The notes beneath the pieces were generated by a model. That model had not been told where the DNA came from, did not search any database, and was given only the letters and a program-made list of their open reading frames with translations. Below are positions 19,252 to 28,329 of a stretch of 64,000 bases of DNA, piece after piece. The DNA is from Polaromonas sp. (lineage in GTDB: Bacteria; Pseudomonadota; Gammaproteobacteria; Burkholderiales; Burkholderiaceae_C). How positions within the stretch are numbered: the stretch's first letter is position 1; every line of letters starts with the position of its first letter. The DNA is taken from the NCBI GenBank assembly GCA_021737975.1, contig JAIPCZ010000001.1:62001-126000 (forward strand), read 5' to 3'. The translations under genes were made by a program, and so were the position numbers.

Positions 19252-20256
19252 TTAGCGTGGCACGGCGCCACGCAGCTTGTCGATCAGGCCGTTGAGTTCA
19301 TCGAGCGAGCCAAACTGGATGCTTAGCTCGCCCATTTCCTCGATGCGTCCGGCACGCTTGACGCGCTTTTTCACGCGCACGTCGACCTGCGCCATCAGCA
19401 GGTCTGACAGTTCTTCCTCGACCCGCTTCAGGTCGCGCGACTTGTCCTTTTTGGGCTTGGAAGCCACCAGCGAAAACTCGGCGCTGATCTTTCTCACCAG
19501 ACGCTCGGCCTCTCGCACCGACATCTTTTTGGCCGCGATCTGGTTCGCCGCGGTGATCTGGGTGGCTTTGTCGAGGGAAAGCAAAGACCGGGCGTGGCCC
19601 ATGTCGATGTCGCCCGCCATCAACATGGTTTGCACCGGTTCGGCCAGGTTCAACAAGCGCAGCAGATTGCTGGTGGCGCTGCGCGAGCGGCCCACGGCCT
19701 GCGCGGCGGTCTCGTGCGTCAGGCCAAATTCCTTGATCAGGCGCTGCACACCCTGCGCTTCTTCGAGGGGGTTGAGATCCTCGCGCTGGATGTTCTCGAT
19801 GAGTGCCATGGCTGCGGCCGCCTCATTGGGCACCTCGCGCACCAGCACCGGCACGCTGTCCAGGCCGGCCAGTCTGGCAGCCCGGAAGCGGCGCTCACCC
19901 GCAATGATTTCGTAAAGCGGGCGCACCACGCCGCCACCGCGGATACCCCCGGTGAATTCCGGGGACTGCTGGCTGCGCTTGAGCTCGGCGTCGGCGTCAC
20001 TCAGACGACGCACCAGAATCGGCTGCATGATGCCCTGCGCCTTGATCGATTCGGCGAGCTCATAGAGTGCGCCCTCGTCCATCCGGGTGCGCGGCTGGTA
20101 TTGACCCGGCACCAGGTCGGAAAGCAACAAGGTGGAGGGAAGACCACTGTTGGCGACCGGGGGAACGCCACCGTCTGTTGTGCCGGACTCGGTGACTGTC
20201 GGGCCTAACAAGGCTTCCAGACCGCGGCCCAAGCCCTTGGGTTTTTTTGTAACCAT
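19252..20256 (-). CDS. parB: Chromosome partitioning protein ParB
   Basis: CTP-dependent DNA clamp that loads at parS and spreads to organise the origin region, 334 residues. The N-terminus has KGLGRGLEALLGP, typical of chromosomal ParB. Box I/II residues are seen as YQPRTRMDEGAL and IIAGERRFRAARLAG, and a helix-turn-helix GLTHETAAQAVGRSRSATSNLLRLL follows near residue 180. The C-terminal dimerisation part ends LRGAVPR. It lies downstream of parA with a small hydrolase gene in between. Four parS matches within 3.4 kb support the assignment. Confidence 0.96.
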   Translation of the reverse strand: MVTKKPKGLGRGLEALLGPTVTESGTTDGGVPPVANSGLPSTLLLSDLVPGQYQPRTRMDEGALYELAESIKAQGIMQPILVRRLSDADAELKRSQQSPEFTGGIRGGGVVRPLYEIIAGERRFRAARLAGLDSVPVLVREVPNEAAAAMALIENIQREDLNPLEEAQGVQRLIKEFGLTHETAAQAVGRSRSATSNLLRLLNLAEPVQTMLMAGDIDMGHARSLLSLDKATQITAANQIAAKKMSVREAERLVRKISAEFSLVASKPKKDKSRDLKRVEEELSDLLMAQVDVRVKKRVKRAGRIEEMGELSIQFGSLDELNGLIDKLRGAVPR

Positions 20257-20269
20257 GACAAGCCCTTTT

Positions 20270-20809
20270 TTAACTATGTATGAGTTCGTTCAGCAAACCC
20301 TGGCCCTGTGGCCAGGTCCCCAGCCCGGAGTCGGCGTTGATGTGCCCTACCGGGCCGGCATCGACCAGCTTCGAGCCCCAGGCGACGGCAAAGCCCTGGG
20401 CGCGTGTATAGCCGCAAAAAGGGTCGTCCCTGCTGGCCACCAGTGTGCTTTGGAATGGCAGCGCCTGTCGCGGAATCGGTGACCAGCTGGCCAGCACCGG
20501 ACGCAGCGAGTCCTGTTCGACATCGCCTGGCGCAACCAGCAGCGCCGCCTTGACAAGATGCGTGTTGCGGCTGTGCGACGCCCAGGCTGCCACCAGCATG
20601 CAGCCCAGGCTGTGCGCCACCAGCACGGCCGGCGCGCCGGTAGAAAGCACAACGTCTTCGAGCCGGGCAATCCAGTCACCACGCAGCGGCTGCAACCAGT
20701 CGTGCTGCTCGACGCGTTGATAGCCGTGCCGGGTCTGCCACAGGCTTTGCCAGTGATCGGGGCCGGAGTCCTGCCAGCCGGGCAGGATGAGGATGCTTGC
20801 AGGATTCAT
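20270..20809 (-). CDS. RBBP9/YdeN-family alpha/beta-hydrolase
   Basis: Small serine hydrolase of 179 residues, near full length for the RBBP9/YdeN family. It starts MNPASILILPGWQDSGPDHWQ, the characteristic opening with LPGW and GPxHWQ. The nucleophile motif is VAHSLGC near residue 70, with Asp in SRDDPF and a His in VGHINADSGLGTWPQG at the end. ATG 20809 is preferred over an upstream TTG. It sits between parA and parB with 13 bases to parB, so it rides in the par operon; a link to partitioning is not implied. The substrate is unknown. Confidence 0.82.
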   Translation of the reverse strand: MNPASILILPGWQDSGPDHWQSLWQTRHGYQRVEQHDWLQPLRGDWIARLEDVVLSTGAPAVLVAHSLGCMLVAAWASHSRNTHLVKAALLVAPGDVEQDSLRPVLASWSPIPRQALPFQSTLVASRDDPFCGYTRAQGFAVAWGSKLVDAGPVGHINADSGLGTWPQGQGLLNELIHS

Positions 20810-20851
20810 GAGAACTTGGGTTTCGGTCACAGGAAACAAGCGCGGGTCTGG

Positions 20852-21637
20852 CTAGAGTTTTTCAATGCGCTCCACCATTTCCTGGGCAAATGACACAAAA
20901 GCCTGGGCGCCTTTGCTCGACGGATCAAACACGACCCCCGGCACACCATAACTCGGAGCCTCGGCCAGGCGCACATTGCGCGGAATCACGGTGTTGAAGA
21001 CTTTTTCGGCGAAGCGCGCCTTGAGTTGCTCGCTCACCTGCTGCTGCAGGGTGATGCGGGGGTCAAACATGACGCGTAGCAAACCGATGATGGCCAGTTC
21101 CCTGTTGAGGTTGGCGTGCACCTGCTTGATGGTATTAACCAAATCGGCCAGACCCTCCAGCGCAAAATACTCGCACTGCATGGGCACGATCACGCCATGG
21201 GCGCAACACAGGCCGTTGAGTGTGAGCATCGACAGGCTGGGCGGACAGTCAATCAAAATGAAATCGTAGTCTTGCTCAACCTGGGCCAGCGCGTTTTTCA
21301 GGCGTTTTTCCCGGCGCTCCAACTCCACCATTTCCACCTCTGCTCCGGCCAGTTCACGATTGGCACCCAGGATGTCATAGCCACAACCGGCTTCGACCAG
21401 CTTGCTGCTTTGAACCCGGGCTTCTGCAATGGACGCAGACTCCAGCAGCACGTCGTACACGGTCAGTTCCAGCTTGCGCTTGTCCACCCCCGAGCCCATG
21501 GTGGCATTGCCCTGCGGGTCCAGGTCAACCATCAGCACCCGCTGCCCCACCTTGGCCAGGCCTGCCGCCAAATTTACCGTGGTCGTGGTCTTTCCCACAC
21601 CACCCTTTTGGTTGGCAATACAGAAGATTTTGGCCAT
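20852..21637 (-). CDS. parA: Chromosome partitioning ATPase ParA
   Basis: Soj/ParA-type Walker ATPase of 261 residues that works with ParB and parS to separate origins. It has the deviant Walker [18 protein letters not shown] near residue 11, the A' motif VLMVDLDPQGNAT, and Walker B FILIDCPPSLS. VIPRNVRLAEAPSYG near residue 215 is the usual chromosomal ParA signature. It is transcribed leftward toward parB, with a degenerate parS just upstream at 21669-21684 that could help autoregulation. Confidence 0.96.
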   Translation of the reverse strand: MAKIFCIANQKGGVGKTTTTVNLAAGLAKVGQRVLMVDLDPQGNATMGSGVDKRKLELTVYDVLLESASIAEARVQSSKLVEAGCGYDILGANRELAGAEVEMVELERREKRLKNALAQVEQDYDFILIDCPPSLSMLTLNGLCCAHGVIVPMQCEYFALEGLADLVNTIKQVHANLNRELAIIGLLRVMFDPRITLQQQVSEQLKARFAEKVFNTVIPRNVRLAEAPSYGVPGVVFDPSSKGAQAFVSFAQEMVERIEKL

Positions 21638-21668
21638 GAATGCTTACCCGGTTGAGAAATCGAAGACG

Positions 21669-21684
21669 CGTTTCACGTGGAACA
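21669..21684. other. parS: parS-like site upstream of parA
   Basis: CGTTTCACGTGGAACA matches the parS consensus TGTTTCACGTGAAACA at 14 of 16 positions and keeps the central CACGTG. It lies in the parA promoter region, 32 bases upstream of the ATG. Confidence 0.7.
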
Positions 21685-21720
21685 CAGTCCCTAGTGTAAT
21701 TGGCCGCGTGTCAGGGAAAC

Positions 21721-22335
21721 TCAGCGCGATAGCGCCAGCTTGAGTCCAAAGCCGACGAGACAAGCACCGGCAAACTTCTGCAAGGCCGAGGACACCAAGG
21801 GGCTGGCCCGCAATCGCTCGGCCAAAAAATGCGTCAACAGCACAACTGCAAAACAGTAGACAAATGCCAACACGGCCACGGTCAGCGCCATGACACCAAA
21901 AGTCAGCCAACCCAGATGCGCTTGCGGGTCGATAAACAGGGGCAGGAAGGCCATGTAAAACACAATCGCCTTCGGGTTGAGCACCGTGATGGCCAGGGCC
22001 TGCTGAAAATAATGGTGCGGTTTGATCTGGATGATGGCTGGCGCGCCCGGCTTGGCGGTGAGCATCTTGAAGCCCAGCCATGCCAGATAGCCCGCACCGA
22101 GCCATTGCACCGCATGGAAGGCCGCCGGGTACGCCATGAGCAGCGCGGCCACACCAGCCACAGCGAGCCACAGCAGCACCTGGTCGCCCATCATCAAGCC
22201 CAAAGTGGCAGCCAGCCCGCCCAGGACACCTCCCTTGGTGGTGGATGTGATGATTGCCAGATTGCCCGGCCCCGGAATGAACAGCAGGACAATGAAGGCC
22301 AACACAAACGCGCCGTAATCTGAAATTCCAAACAT
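21721..22335 (-). CDS. LysE/RhtB-family amino-acid exporter
   Basis: Inner-membrane exporter of 204 residues, the usual family size. It starts MFGISDYGAFVLAFIVLLFIPGPGNL, and the FIPGPGNL stretch is the LysE/RhtB signature of the first segment. Five or six hydrophobic segments are visible, with LNPKAIVFYMAFLPLFI near residue 115, another family hallmark. ATG 22335 is preferred over an upstream start. It is inserted between rsmG and parA in the same direction, an accessory passenger of the origin block. It probably exports an amino acid or metabolite; the substrate is unknown. Confidence 0.85.
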   Translation of the reverse strand: MFGISDYGAFVLAFIVLLFIPGPGNLAIITSTTKGGVLGGLAATLGLMMGDQVLLWLAVAGVAALLMAYPAAFHAVQWLGAGYLAWLGFKMLTAKPGAPAIIQIKPHHYFQQALAITVLNPKAIVFYMAFLPLFIDPQAHLGWLTFGVMALTVAVLAFVYCFAVVLLTHFLAERLRASPLVSSALQKFAGACLVGFGLKLALSR

Positions 22336-22369
22336 CTTCACCCCCGTTAATAAGCAGGCTGCCAAACCA

Positions 22370-23035
22370 TCATTCGTCGCGACAAGCGACGGACTTCATC
22401 CAGATCAAACATCGTTCGGCCTCCAGCCCTGGCACGATGAGATGTTCCACGTGAAACACCCGAACGCCGGGCGCCAAGGCCGCCAGCTCATCAGCGGGAT
22501 ACCGGCCTTTCATGGCCAGCCAGACGCCCTGCGCCGCCAGGGCCTGCGCCGACCAGTTGGTGAAGTCGGCCAGCGAGGCAAAGGCGCGCGAGCTGATGAC
22601 CTGGTATTTGTTGGTCAAACTCTCGACCCGGGCGTGCAAGCCGCGCAGATTGGGCAGCCTGAGGGTGACAGCCACCTGTTGAATAAAGGCGGCTTTTTTG
22701 CCAACGGTGTCAACACAATCCACCTGAATATCGGGGCAGCAAATGGCAATCACCACACCAGGCAAGCCCGCCCCGGAGCCCACGTCCAGCAAACGCAGCG
22801 CCCGGCCATCCGCACCCGGCGCCAGTTGCCGGCGCAAGGGCGCAATCACAGCCAGGCTGTCGAGCAAATGGTGCGTCAGCATGTCGCCCGGGTCACGCAC
22901 CGCCGTCAGGTTATAAACCTTGTTCCACTTTTCGATCAGCGCCTGGTAGGCCAGCAGGCTGTCGATTTGTGCGTCGCTCAGGGCCAGGTCCAGCGCAAGC
23001 AAACCGTCGCGCAATTTGGCTGCCAGCGCTTGCAT
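22370..23035 (-). CDS. rsmG: 16S rRNA (guanine-527-N7)-methyltransferase RsmG
   Basis: SAM-dependent methyltransferase (GidB) that makes m7G527 in 16S rRNA; 221 residues. Typical segments are YNLTAVRDPGDMLTHHLLDSLA near residue 40, the SAM-binding RLLDVGSGAGLPGVVIAI near residue 82, and VISSRAFASLADF near residue 145. The start overlaps the mnmG stop by one base (TAATG), so the pair is probably translationally coupled. The 3' part contains a parS-like site coding FHVEH. Confidence 0.95.
   Translation of the reverse strand: MQALAAKLRDGLLALDLALSDAQIDSLLAYQALIEKWNKVYNLTAVRDPGDMLTHHLLDSLAVIAPLRRQLAPGADGRALRLLDVGSGAGLPGVVIAICCPDIQVDCVDTVGKKAAFIQQVAVTLRLPNLRGLHARVESLTNKYQVISSRAFASLADFTNWSAQALAAQGVWLAMKGRYPADELAALAPGVRVFHVEHLIVPGLEAERCLIWMKSVACRDE
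22443..22458. other. parS: parS site inside rsmG
   Basis: TGTTCCACGTGAAACA matches the parS consensus at 15 of 16 bases. It is read within the rsmG coding sequence (FHVEH on the opposite strand). Confidence 0.85.
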
Positions 23036-25077
23036 TACACGACCTCGCTCTCGGATGCGATGGTCACAAAGCCCTTGAACTTGGTCTTTTTCAAATGGAT
23101 CGTCAACAAGGAAATGGTCGCCGGGGTAATACCCGAAATCCGCGAGGCCTGGCCCAGCGTTTCCGGCTTGTGGTGATTCAGCTTCTGCCGCGCCTCGATG
23201 CTCAGGGCCAACACCTGCATGTAGTCCAGGTCAAGCGGGAGCTTGAGTTTTTCATAATGGGCGGCGCGAACCACATCGTCTTTTTGGCGGTCAATGTAGC
23301 CCGAGTACTTGGAGGCAATTTCAACCTGCTCAATGACCGTGGCCGCGAGCGCACCGGCCGGTGACAAGACGCCTGTTTCACGTGAAACACCCACCGGAAG
23401 TTCAGCCAGGGCGTATTTGCCGCCATTCAGGGACATCAGCGATTCATAACTCACATCGGGTCGTCGCAACAATTCGGCGAGGCTGTATTCGTGCTCGATG
23501 GCTTTGCCCAGGACCCGCTCGGCTTCCGCGGCATCAAGATTTTTGGGACTGACCCAAATCGACCGCAGGCGCTCTGTTTCACGTGAAACAGCGTCACGCT
23601 TGCGGTTGAAGGCTTGCCAGCGGACATCGTCAACCAATCCCAGCTGGCGGCCCATATCCGTCAAACGCGCGTCGGCATTGTCTTCACGCAGCTGTAGCCG
23701 GAACTCGGCACGGCTGGTGAACATGCGGTAGGGCTCGGTCACGCCCTTGGTGATCAGATCGTCAACCAGCACGCCCAGGTAAGCCTCGTCGCGCCCGGGA
23801 AGCCACGTGTCTTGCGTGTAACTGATGGTGCCCGCGGCGCTGGCCTGCGCCTGGCCGCCACCCAGGGCGCGCACCTGCAGCGCCGCGTTGATGCCGGCAA
23901 ACAAGCCCTGCGCCGCGGCCTCCTCGTAACCCGTGGTGCCATTGATTTGCCCGGCAAAAAACAGGCCGCCGATGGCCTTGGTTTCAAACGAGCTCCTCAG
24001 CTGCGTCGGGTCAAAGTAGTCGTATTCGATGGCATAACCGGGCCGCAGGATGTGGGCATTTTCCAACCCCGGCATGGAGCGCACCAGCGCGTACTGGATG
24101 TCAAACGGCAGGCTGGTGCTGATGCCGTTGGGGTAAACCTCGTGCGTGGCCAGGCCCTCTGGCTCCAGAAAAATCTGGTGGCTGTCCTTGTCGGCAAAAC
24201 GGTTGACCTTGTCTTCCACACTGGGGCAATAACGCGGCCCCACACCCTCGATCTTGCCGGTGAACATGGGACTGCGATCAAAGCCGCTGCGGATGATGTC
24301 ATGGGTGCGCCCGTTGGTGTGGGTGATCCAGCACGACATCTGTCGGGGATGTTGCTCGGGCCGCCCCATGAAGCTGAACACGGGCATTTGCGGGCTCATG
24401 CCACCCGGCATGCCATCACCCGGTTGCTCGATGCACTTGCTGAAGTCGATGCTGCGCCCGTCCAGCCGCGGTGGCGTGCCGGTCTTCAGGCGACCCTGCG
24501 GCAGCTTGAGCTCCTTCAAGCGGGCACTCAGGGACACCGCCGGCGGGTCACCGGCGCGCCCGGCAGCATAGTTGTTTAGCCCGACATGAATCTTGCCGTC
24601 CAGAAAGGTGCCGGCCGTCAGCACCACGCTGCTGGCCCTGAAGCGAATCCCCACCTGCGTCACGGCCCCGACCACGCGGTCGCCCTCGACCATCAGGTCG
24701 TCCACCGCCTGCTGAAAAAGCCACAGGTTGGGCTGGTTTTCCAGCCGCTGACGAATGGCGGCCTTGTACAGAATACGGTCCGCCTGGGCGCGGGTGGCGC
24801 GCACCGCCGGGCCCTTGCTGGAGTTGAGAATACGAAACTGAATGCCGGCTTCATCGGTGGCAACGGCCATGGCGCCACCCAATGCGTCCACCTCCTTCAC
24901 CAGATGCCCCTTGCCAATGCCACCAATCGAGGGGTTGCAACTCATCTGCCCCAAGGTCTCGATGTTGTGGCTCAGCAGCAGGGTCTTGCAGCCCATGCGG
25001 GCAGCGGCCAATGCGGCCTCGGTCCCGGCATGGCCGCCGCCAACGACAATCACGTCGAAATGTTGTGGGTAAAGCAT
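23035..25077 (-). CDS. mnmG: tRNA uridine 5-carboxymethylaminomethyl modification enzyme MnmG
   Basis: FAD-dependent partner of MnmE that modifies the wobble uridine of tRNAs (cmnm5U); formerly GidA. It has 680 residues, near the family's usual length (about 630) with a somewhat long C-terminal part. The FAD dinucleotide fold [21 protein letters not shown] is at the N-terminus. The signature [16 protein letters not shown] is near residue 45, and [13 protein letters not shown] lies near residue 200. ATG 25077 gives the normal start MLYPQHFDV; an in-frame ATG three codons earlier is possible. Two perfect parS sites lie inside the gene. It is upstream of rsmG in the common gidAB order. Confidence 0.96.
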   Translation of the reverse strand: MLYPQHFDVIVVGGGHAGTEAALAAARMGCKTLLLSHNIETLGQMSCNPSIGGIGKGHLVKEVDALGGAMAVATDEAGIQFRILNSSKGPAVRATRAQADRILYKAAIRQRLENQPNLWLFQQAVDDLMVEGDRVVGAVTQVGIRFRASSVVLTAGTFLDGKIHVGLNNYAAGRAGDPPAVSLSARLKELKLPQGRLKTGTPPRLDGRSIDFSKCIEQPGDGMPGGMSPQMPVFSFMGRPEQHPRQMSCWITHTNGRTHDIIRSGFDRSPMFTGKIEGVGPRYCPSVEDKVNRFADKDSHQIFLEPEGLATHEVYPNGISTSLPFDIQYALVRSMPGLENAHILRPGYAIEYDYFDPTQLRSSFETKAIGGLFFAGQINGTTGYEEAAAQGLFAGINAALQVRALGGGQAQASAAGTISYTQDTWLPGRDEAYLGVLVDDLITKGVTEPYRMFTSRAEFRLQLREDNADARLTDMGRQLGLVDDVRWQAFNRKRDAVSRETERLRSIWVSPKNLDAAEAERVLGKAIEHEYSLAELLRRPDVSYESLMSLNGGKYALAELPVGVSRETGVLSPAGALAATVIEQVEIASKYSGYIDRQKDDVVRAAHYEKLKLPLDLDYMQVLALSIEARQKLNHHKPETLGQASRISGITPATISLLTIHLKKTKFKGFVTIASESEVV
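23374..23389. other. parS: Perfect parS site inside mnmG (1)
   Basis: TGTTTCACGTGAAACA is identical to the bacterial parS consensus. It is read in mnmG as the residues VSRET, so the gene tolerates the site in frame. Confidence 0.95.
23575..23590. other. parS: Perfect parS site inside mnmG (2)
   Basis: A second identical TGTTTCACGTGAAACA lies 201 bases from the first, a whole number of codons, and again encodes VSRET in MnmG. Confidence 0.95.
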
Positions 25078-25250
25078 GGTGGTCATCCAGATGGGGGCAA
25101 GTCACGCGCGCCGCCAGCCCTGTGTGTACAAGCAAAGCGCCGATTTTACCGATGCACGCGAAAAGCTGCTCTGTGCGCCACGCTGGCAAAATTCAGCGCA
25201 CATCAGAGGCACAATTCATCATTCTTTTCCCCCACCTAAAGGAACAGCCC

Positions 25251-26465
25251 ATGGCCTCCGGAAAAATACTCGTCGCCCAGGGTGGCGGCCCCACTGCGGT
25301 CATCAACCAGTCGCTGGTCGGCGTGGCGCTTGAGGCCCGGCGCTTCAGCCAGATCGGCCACATCTACGGCGCCCACCATGGTGTGCGCGGAATCATCGAC
25401 GAGAACTTCGTCGACCTGACGCAGGAAACCAGCCACAACCTGGAGCTGGTCGCCAACACGCCCTCAAGCGCCTTGGGCTCAACCCGCGACAAACCCGACG
25501 CCGCCTATTGCCACGAGATTTTCAAGGTGCTGCAAGCGCACCAGATCGGACATTTTTTCTACATTGGCGGCAATGACTCGTCGGACACCGTGCGTATCGT
25601 CAGCCAAGAGGCGCGGGCGGCCAACTACGACCTGCGCTGCATCCATATTCCCAAGACCATTGACAACGACCTGGTCGGCAATGACCACACCCCAGGTTTT
25701 CCCTCGGCGGCGCGTTTTGTGGCGCAGGCCTTTGCCGGGGCCAACCTCGACAACGCCGCCCTGCCCGGCGTCTATGTCGGTGTGGTCATGGGCCGCCATG
25801 CCGGCTTCCTGACAGCGGCCTCCGCGTTGGGTAAAAAGTTCCCCGACGACGGTCCGCATCTGATATACCTGCCGGAACGAACCTTTGACCTAAGTCAATT
25901 TTTACTTGATGTCAAAACCATGTACGAGCGCCATGGCCGCTGCGTGATCGCGGTCTCCGAAGGCATCCACGATGCCAGTGGCACACCGATCACGGCGCTG
26001 CTCGCCAAGGAAATGGAACACGACGCTCATGGCAATGTGCAGCTCTCGGGCAACGGCGCGCTGGCAGACCTGCTGTGCGAGGAGATCAAGTCCAAGCTCA
26101 AGATCAAGCGTGTGCGCGGCGACACCTTCGGCTACCTGCAGCGCTCGTTCATCGGCTGCGTGTCGGACGTCGACCAGCGCGAGGCCCGTGAGGTGGGCGA
26201 AAAAGCGGTGCAGTTTGCCATGTGGGGCGGGCGCGATGGCTCGGTGGCCATCAAGCGCACCGGCTTCTACTCGGTTGACTACGAACTGCTGCCGCTGGAG
26301 GCCGTGGCCGGCAAAACCCGCGTCATGGAAGACGAGTTCATCACCGCCAGCGGCACCGATGTCACCGACGCGTTTCGCATGTACCTGCGCCCCCTGCTGG
26401 GGTCCGGCATGCCCGATGCCTTCCGGCTGCGCCACCATCCGGTGGCGCGCGTGCTTAACAAGTAG
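25251..26465 (+). CDS. pfp: Phosphofructokinase, pyrophosphate-dependent type
   Basis: Phosphofructokinase-family enzyme of 404 residues, interconverting fructose 6-phosphate and fructose 1,6-bisphosphate. The phosphoryl-donor residues point to pyrophosphate: GGNDS at 106-110 has Asp where ATP-dependent enzymes have Gly, and PKTIDND at 134-140 has Lys where ATP enzymes have Gly. Substrate-binding VVMGRHAGFL is near residue 180. AAAGGAAC precedes ATG 25251. PPi-dependent enzymes are reversible and common in Comamonadaceae and methylotrophs lacking a classic PfkA. It is followed 9 bases later by the FMN reductase gene. Confidence 0.9.
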   Translation: MASGKILVAQGGGPTAVINQSLVGVALEARRFSQIGHIYGAHHGVRGIIDENFVDLTQETSHNLELVANTPSSALGSTRDKPDAAYCHEIFKVLQAHQIGHFFYIGGNDSSDTVRIVSQEARAANYDLRCIHIPKTIDNDLVGNDHTPGFPSAARFVAQAFAGANLDNAALPGVYVGVVMGRHAGFLTAASALGKKFPDDGPHLIYLPERTFDLSQFLLDVKTMYERHGRCVIAVSEGIHDASGTPITALLAKEMEHDAHGNVQLSGNGALADLLCEEIKSKLKIKRVRGDTFGYLQRSFIGCVSDVDQREAREVGEKAVQFAMWGGRDGSVAIKRTGFYSVDYELLPLEAVAGKTRVMEDEFITASGTDVTDAFRMYLRPLLGSGMPDAFRLRHHPVARVLNK

Positions 26466-26474
26466 GCAGGTCAG

Positions 26475-27053
26475 ATGAAGCTCCTGATTTTTGCGGGCAG
26501 CACCCGCGCCCGGTCTTTCAACCGACAACTGGCCAAAGCCGCTGCCGGGATGGCCCGTCAAGCCGGGGCCGAGGTCACGCTGCTGGAGCTCTCCAGCCTG
26601 GACATCCCGCTCTACAACGCCGACCTGGAAGCCCTTGGCACACCCCCTGATGTGATTCGCCTGAAGGAAATCATGTTCAATCACCCGGCCTGGATCATCT
26701 GCTCGCCGGAGTACAACGGCAGCTACACCGCCTTGCTGAAAAACACCCTGGACTGGGCCTCGAGCCCGGTCAAGGCCGACCCCAACTGGCAACAAGGCAC
26801 CAAGGCATTTACGGGCAAGGTGGTGGGCTTGTTGTCGGCCTCACCGGGCGCCCTGGGTGGCCTGCGCTCGCTGGCACACCTGACGCCGATGCTGCTCAAC
26901 CTGCAATGCTGGGTGACACCACGGCAGTTCGCGCTGGGCCAGGCCGGCAGCGCCTTTGATGCCGCGGGTGAACTGCTCATCGACCAGCAGCGTGCGGGTG
27001 TCGAGTCGGTCGTCAAACAGGTGCTGTGGGCCGCCGAGCGGCTCACGGCGTAA
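26475..27053 (+). CDS. NADPH-dependent FMN reductase family protein
   Basis: Flavodoxin-like reductase of 192 residues. The N-terminus LIFAGSTRARSFNRQLAKAA carries the phosphate-binding GSxRxxSxNxxLA pattern of the FMN_red family. ICSPEYNGSYTALLKNTLDWASS near residue 75 is the second hallmark (SPEYNxxxxxxLKNxxDW). These enzymes reduce FMN or quinones with NAD(P)H, or act in oxidative-stress defence. It is probably co-transcribed with the phosphofructokinase gene, and nothing nearby refines the function. Confidence 0.88.
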   Translation: MKLLIFAGSTRARSFNRQLAKAAAGMARQAGAEVTLLELSSLDIPLYNADLEALGTPPDVIRLKEIMFNHPAWIICSPEYNGSYTALLKNTLDWASSPVKADPNWQQGTKAFTGKVVGLLSASPGALGGLRSLAHLTPMLLNLQCWVTPRQFALGQAGSAFDAAGELLIDQQRAGVESVVKQVLWAAERLTA

Positions 27054-27142
27054 ACAAAGGCTGCGAATTAGCCCCGCCCGGCCAGCGTTGCAGGCGGCGC
27101 TGCTGGCCGAGGGTTTGATCAACTAACAAAACACGCAAGCAT

Positions 27143-27169
27143 AAAAAAGCCGCTAATTTCAGCGGCTTT
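27143..27169 (-). terminator. Rho-independent terminator after cytochrome gene cluster
   Basis: On the minus strand a 9-base stem AAAGCCGCT/AGCGGCTTT with a 6-base loop runs into a T-tract (27143-27148 read in reverse). It lies 24 bases after the stop of the leftward cytochrome gene. It may also act weakly for the rightward FMN reductase gene. Confidence 0.8.
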
Positions 27170-27192
27170 CACATGAATGCCAAAGACTCAAA

Positions 27193-27684
27193 TCAATATT
27201 TGAGTTTCATTCTTCTAAGCTGTTCCAGAGTAATCGGTGGCATGTCGCCACGCTGGCCGATACCATTCATATCCCATTTATTGCCCTCGCCCACAACCCA
27301 GGCATTGACAATCTTGAAGTTGGCCGCACGCTCTGCCTCCGTTTCACCCAGGTACTTGTACATGTTGCCTGGCTTGGCTTCTTTGGCATAAGAATTGGTG
27401 CCGTCATCCAGCCGGCGCATGAAGGCACCCGTGGAGTTACCGTTGACCAGTTGCAGCAGATGCTCATAGGTGTCGCTGCGCGGGCCGACCTTGGCCTTTT
27501 TGTATTTTTCCTCGTCCAGTTTGAATTCGGCCATGGAGGGCGCGTCGGCAGTGGCTGCATGACACTCCGCGCAGTATTTCTTCAATAGAGGGGCTATGTC
27601 CTTGCGATAAGTCACATCGGCGGCCATGGCAGGCAGAGCCACGACCGCAGCGGCCACGACGGCCAACAGCTTTAATTTCATCAT
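27193..27684 (-). CDS. Monoheme cytochrome c (periplasmic)
   Basis: Small secreted protein of 163 residues with a signal peptide (MMKLKLLAVVAAAVVALPAMA, cleavage before ADVTYR) and one heme site, CAECH, near residue 40. The region after the heme is rich in Lys and Asp and contains FMRRLDDGTNSYAKEAKPGNMYKYLG. I choose the ATG at 27684 because the AAGGAG ribosome-binding sequence is 6 bases before it; an ATG at 27690 directly abuts that sequence. It is the last of three leftward cytochrome genes, so it likely passes electrons with the NapC-type protein upstream. The family is not one I recognise precisely. Confidence 0.8.
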   Translation of the reverse strand: MMKLKLLAVVAAAVVALPAMAADVTYRKDIAPLLKKYCAECHAATADAPSMAEFKLDEEKYKKAKVGPRSDTYEHLLQLVNGNSTGAFMRRLDDGTNSYAKEAKPGNMYKYLGETEAERAANFKIVNAWVVGEGNKWDMNGIGQRGDMPPITLEQLRRMKLKY

Positions 27685-27709
27685 CTTCATCTCCTTCTGG
27701 TTAAAAAAC

Positions 27710-28303
27710 TTACTCCTTCTTGACCGCCGTGTTGCTAAACAGCTCCGCCGGTCCCGGGCCCTCGGGCTCCTTGTGGGCAATCGCAAAATGGCACTCAATG
27801 CAGGTTCTTCCATCGACCTTGGCTTTGGCGTGACGCACTTTGGCTTTCTCGGACTGAAGATTGGGGTCCATCTTGTCGTCCCGATGGCAACTGCGGCAGG
27901 TTTGTGAGTCATTCGCCTTCATCTCACGCCAGATGTTCTGTGCCATCTGGGCGCGTTTGGCCTCGAACTTTTCCGGGGTGTCGATGGACGGAGAAACATA
28001 GGTGTAGTACAGGTCCTTGGTCGCCTTGATCTTGGCCCACACCAGTGGTCCCGGCTCATGCGGCACATGGCAATCGGTACAAATGGCGCGCACACCGGTG
28101 CGGTTGGTGTCGTGGATCGTGCCCTTGTACTCGGCAAAGTTATACGACATTTCATGACAGCTCACGCAAAACGCCTCGGTACTGGTGTGCGCCAGAACAT
28201 AAGCCCCCGCAATGCCAACCGAAACCGAAAAAACAAAAAGCGCGACCAGCCCACCAAAGACCAGTTTCCAATGTCGACTAATTTTCTTGATGAATTGGCT
28301 CAT
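27710..28303 (-). CDS. NapC/NirT-family tetraheme cytochrome c
   Basis: Membrane-anchored quinol dehydrogenase of 197 residues. One N-terminal membrane helix (about residues 15-38, LVFGGLVALFVFSVSVGIAGAY) precedes four heme sites: CVSCH, CTDCH, CRSCH and CIECH. The EAFCVSCHEM segment and the Lys-Asp rich middle match NapC/NirT/NrfH proteins, which take electrons from the quinone pool to periplasmic reductases. ATG 28303 is used. It lies between two monoheme cytochrome genes. No reductase gene such as napA, nirS or nrfA is beside it, so the terminal acceptor is unknown. The divergent rquA suggests rhodoquinol may be a donor. Confidence 0.88.
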   Translation of the reverse strand: MSQFIKKISRHWKLVFGGLVALFVFSVSVGIAGAYVLAHTSTEAFCVSCHEMSYNFAEYKGTIHDTNRTGVRAICTDCHVPHEPGPLVWAKIKATKDLYYTYVSPSIDTPEKFEAKRAQMAQNIWREMKANDSQTCRSCHRDDKMDPNLQSEKAKVRHAKAKVDGRTCIECHFAIAHKEPEGPGPAELFSNTAVKKE

Positions 28304-28329
28304 CTTAAGCAATCATCTGAAAGAGTCGT

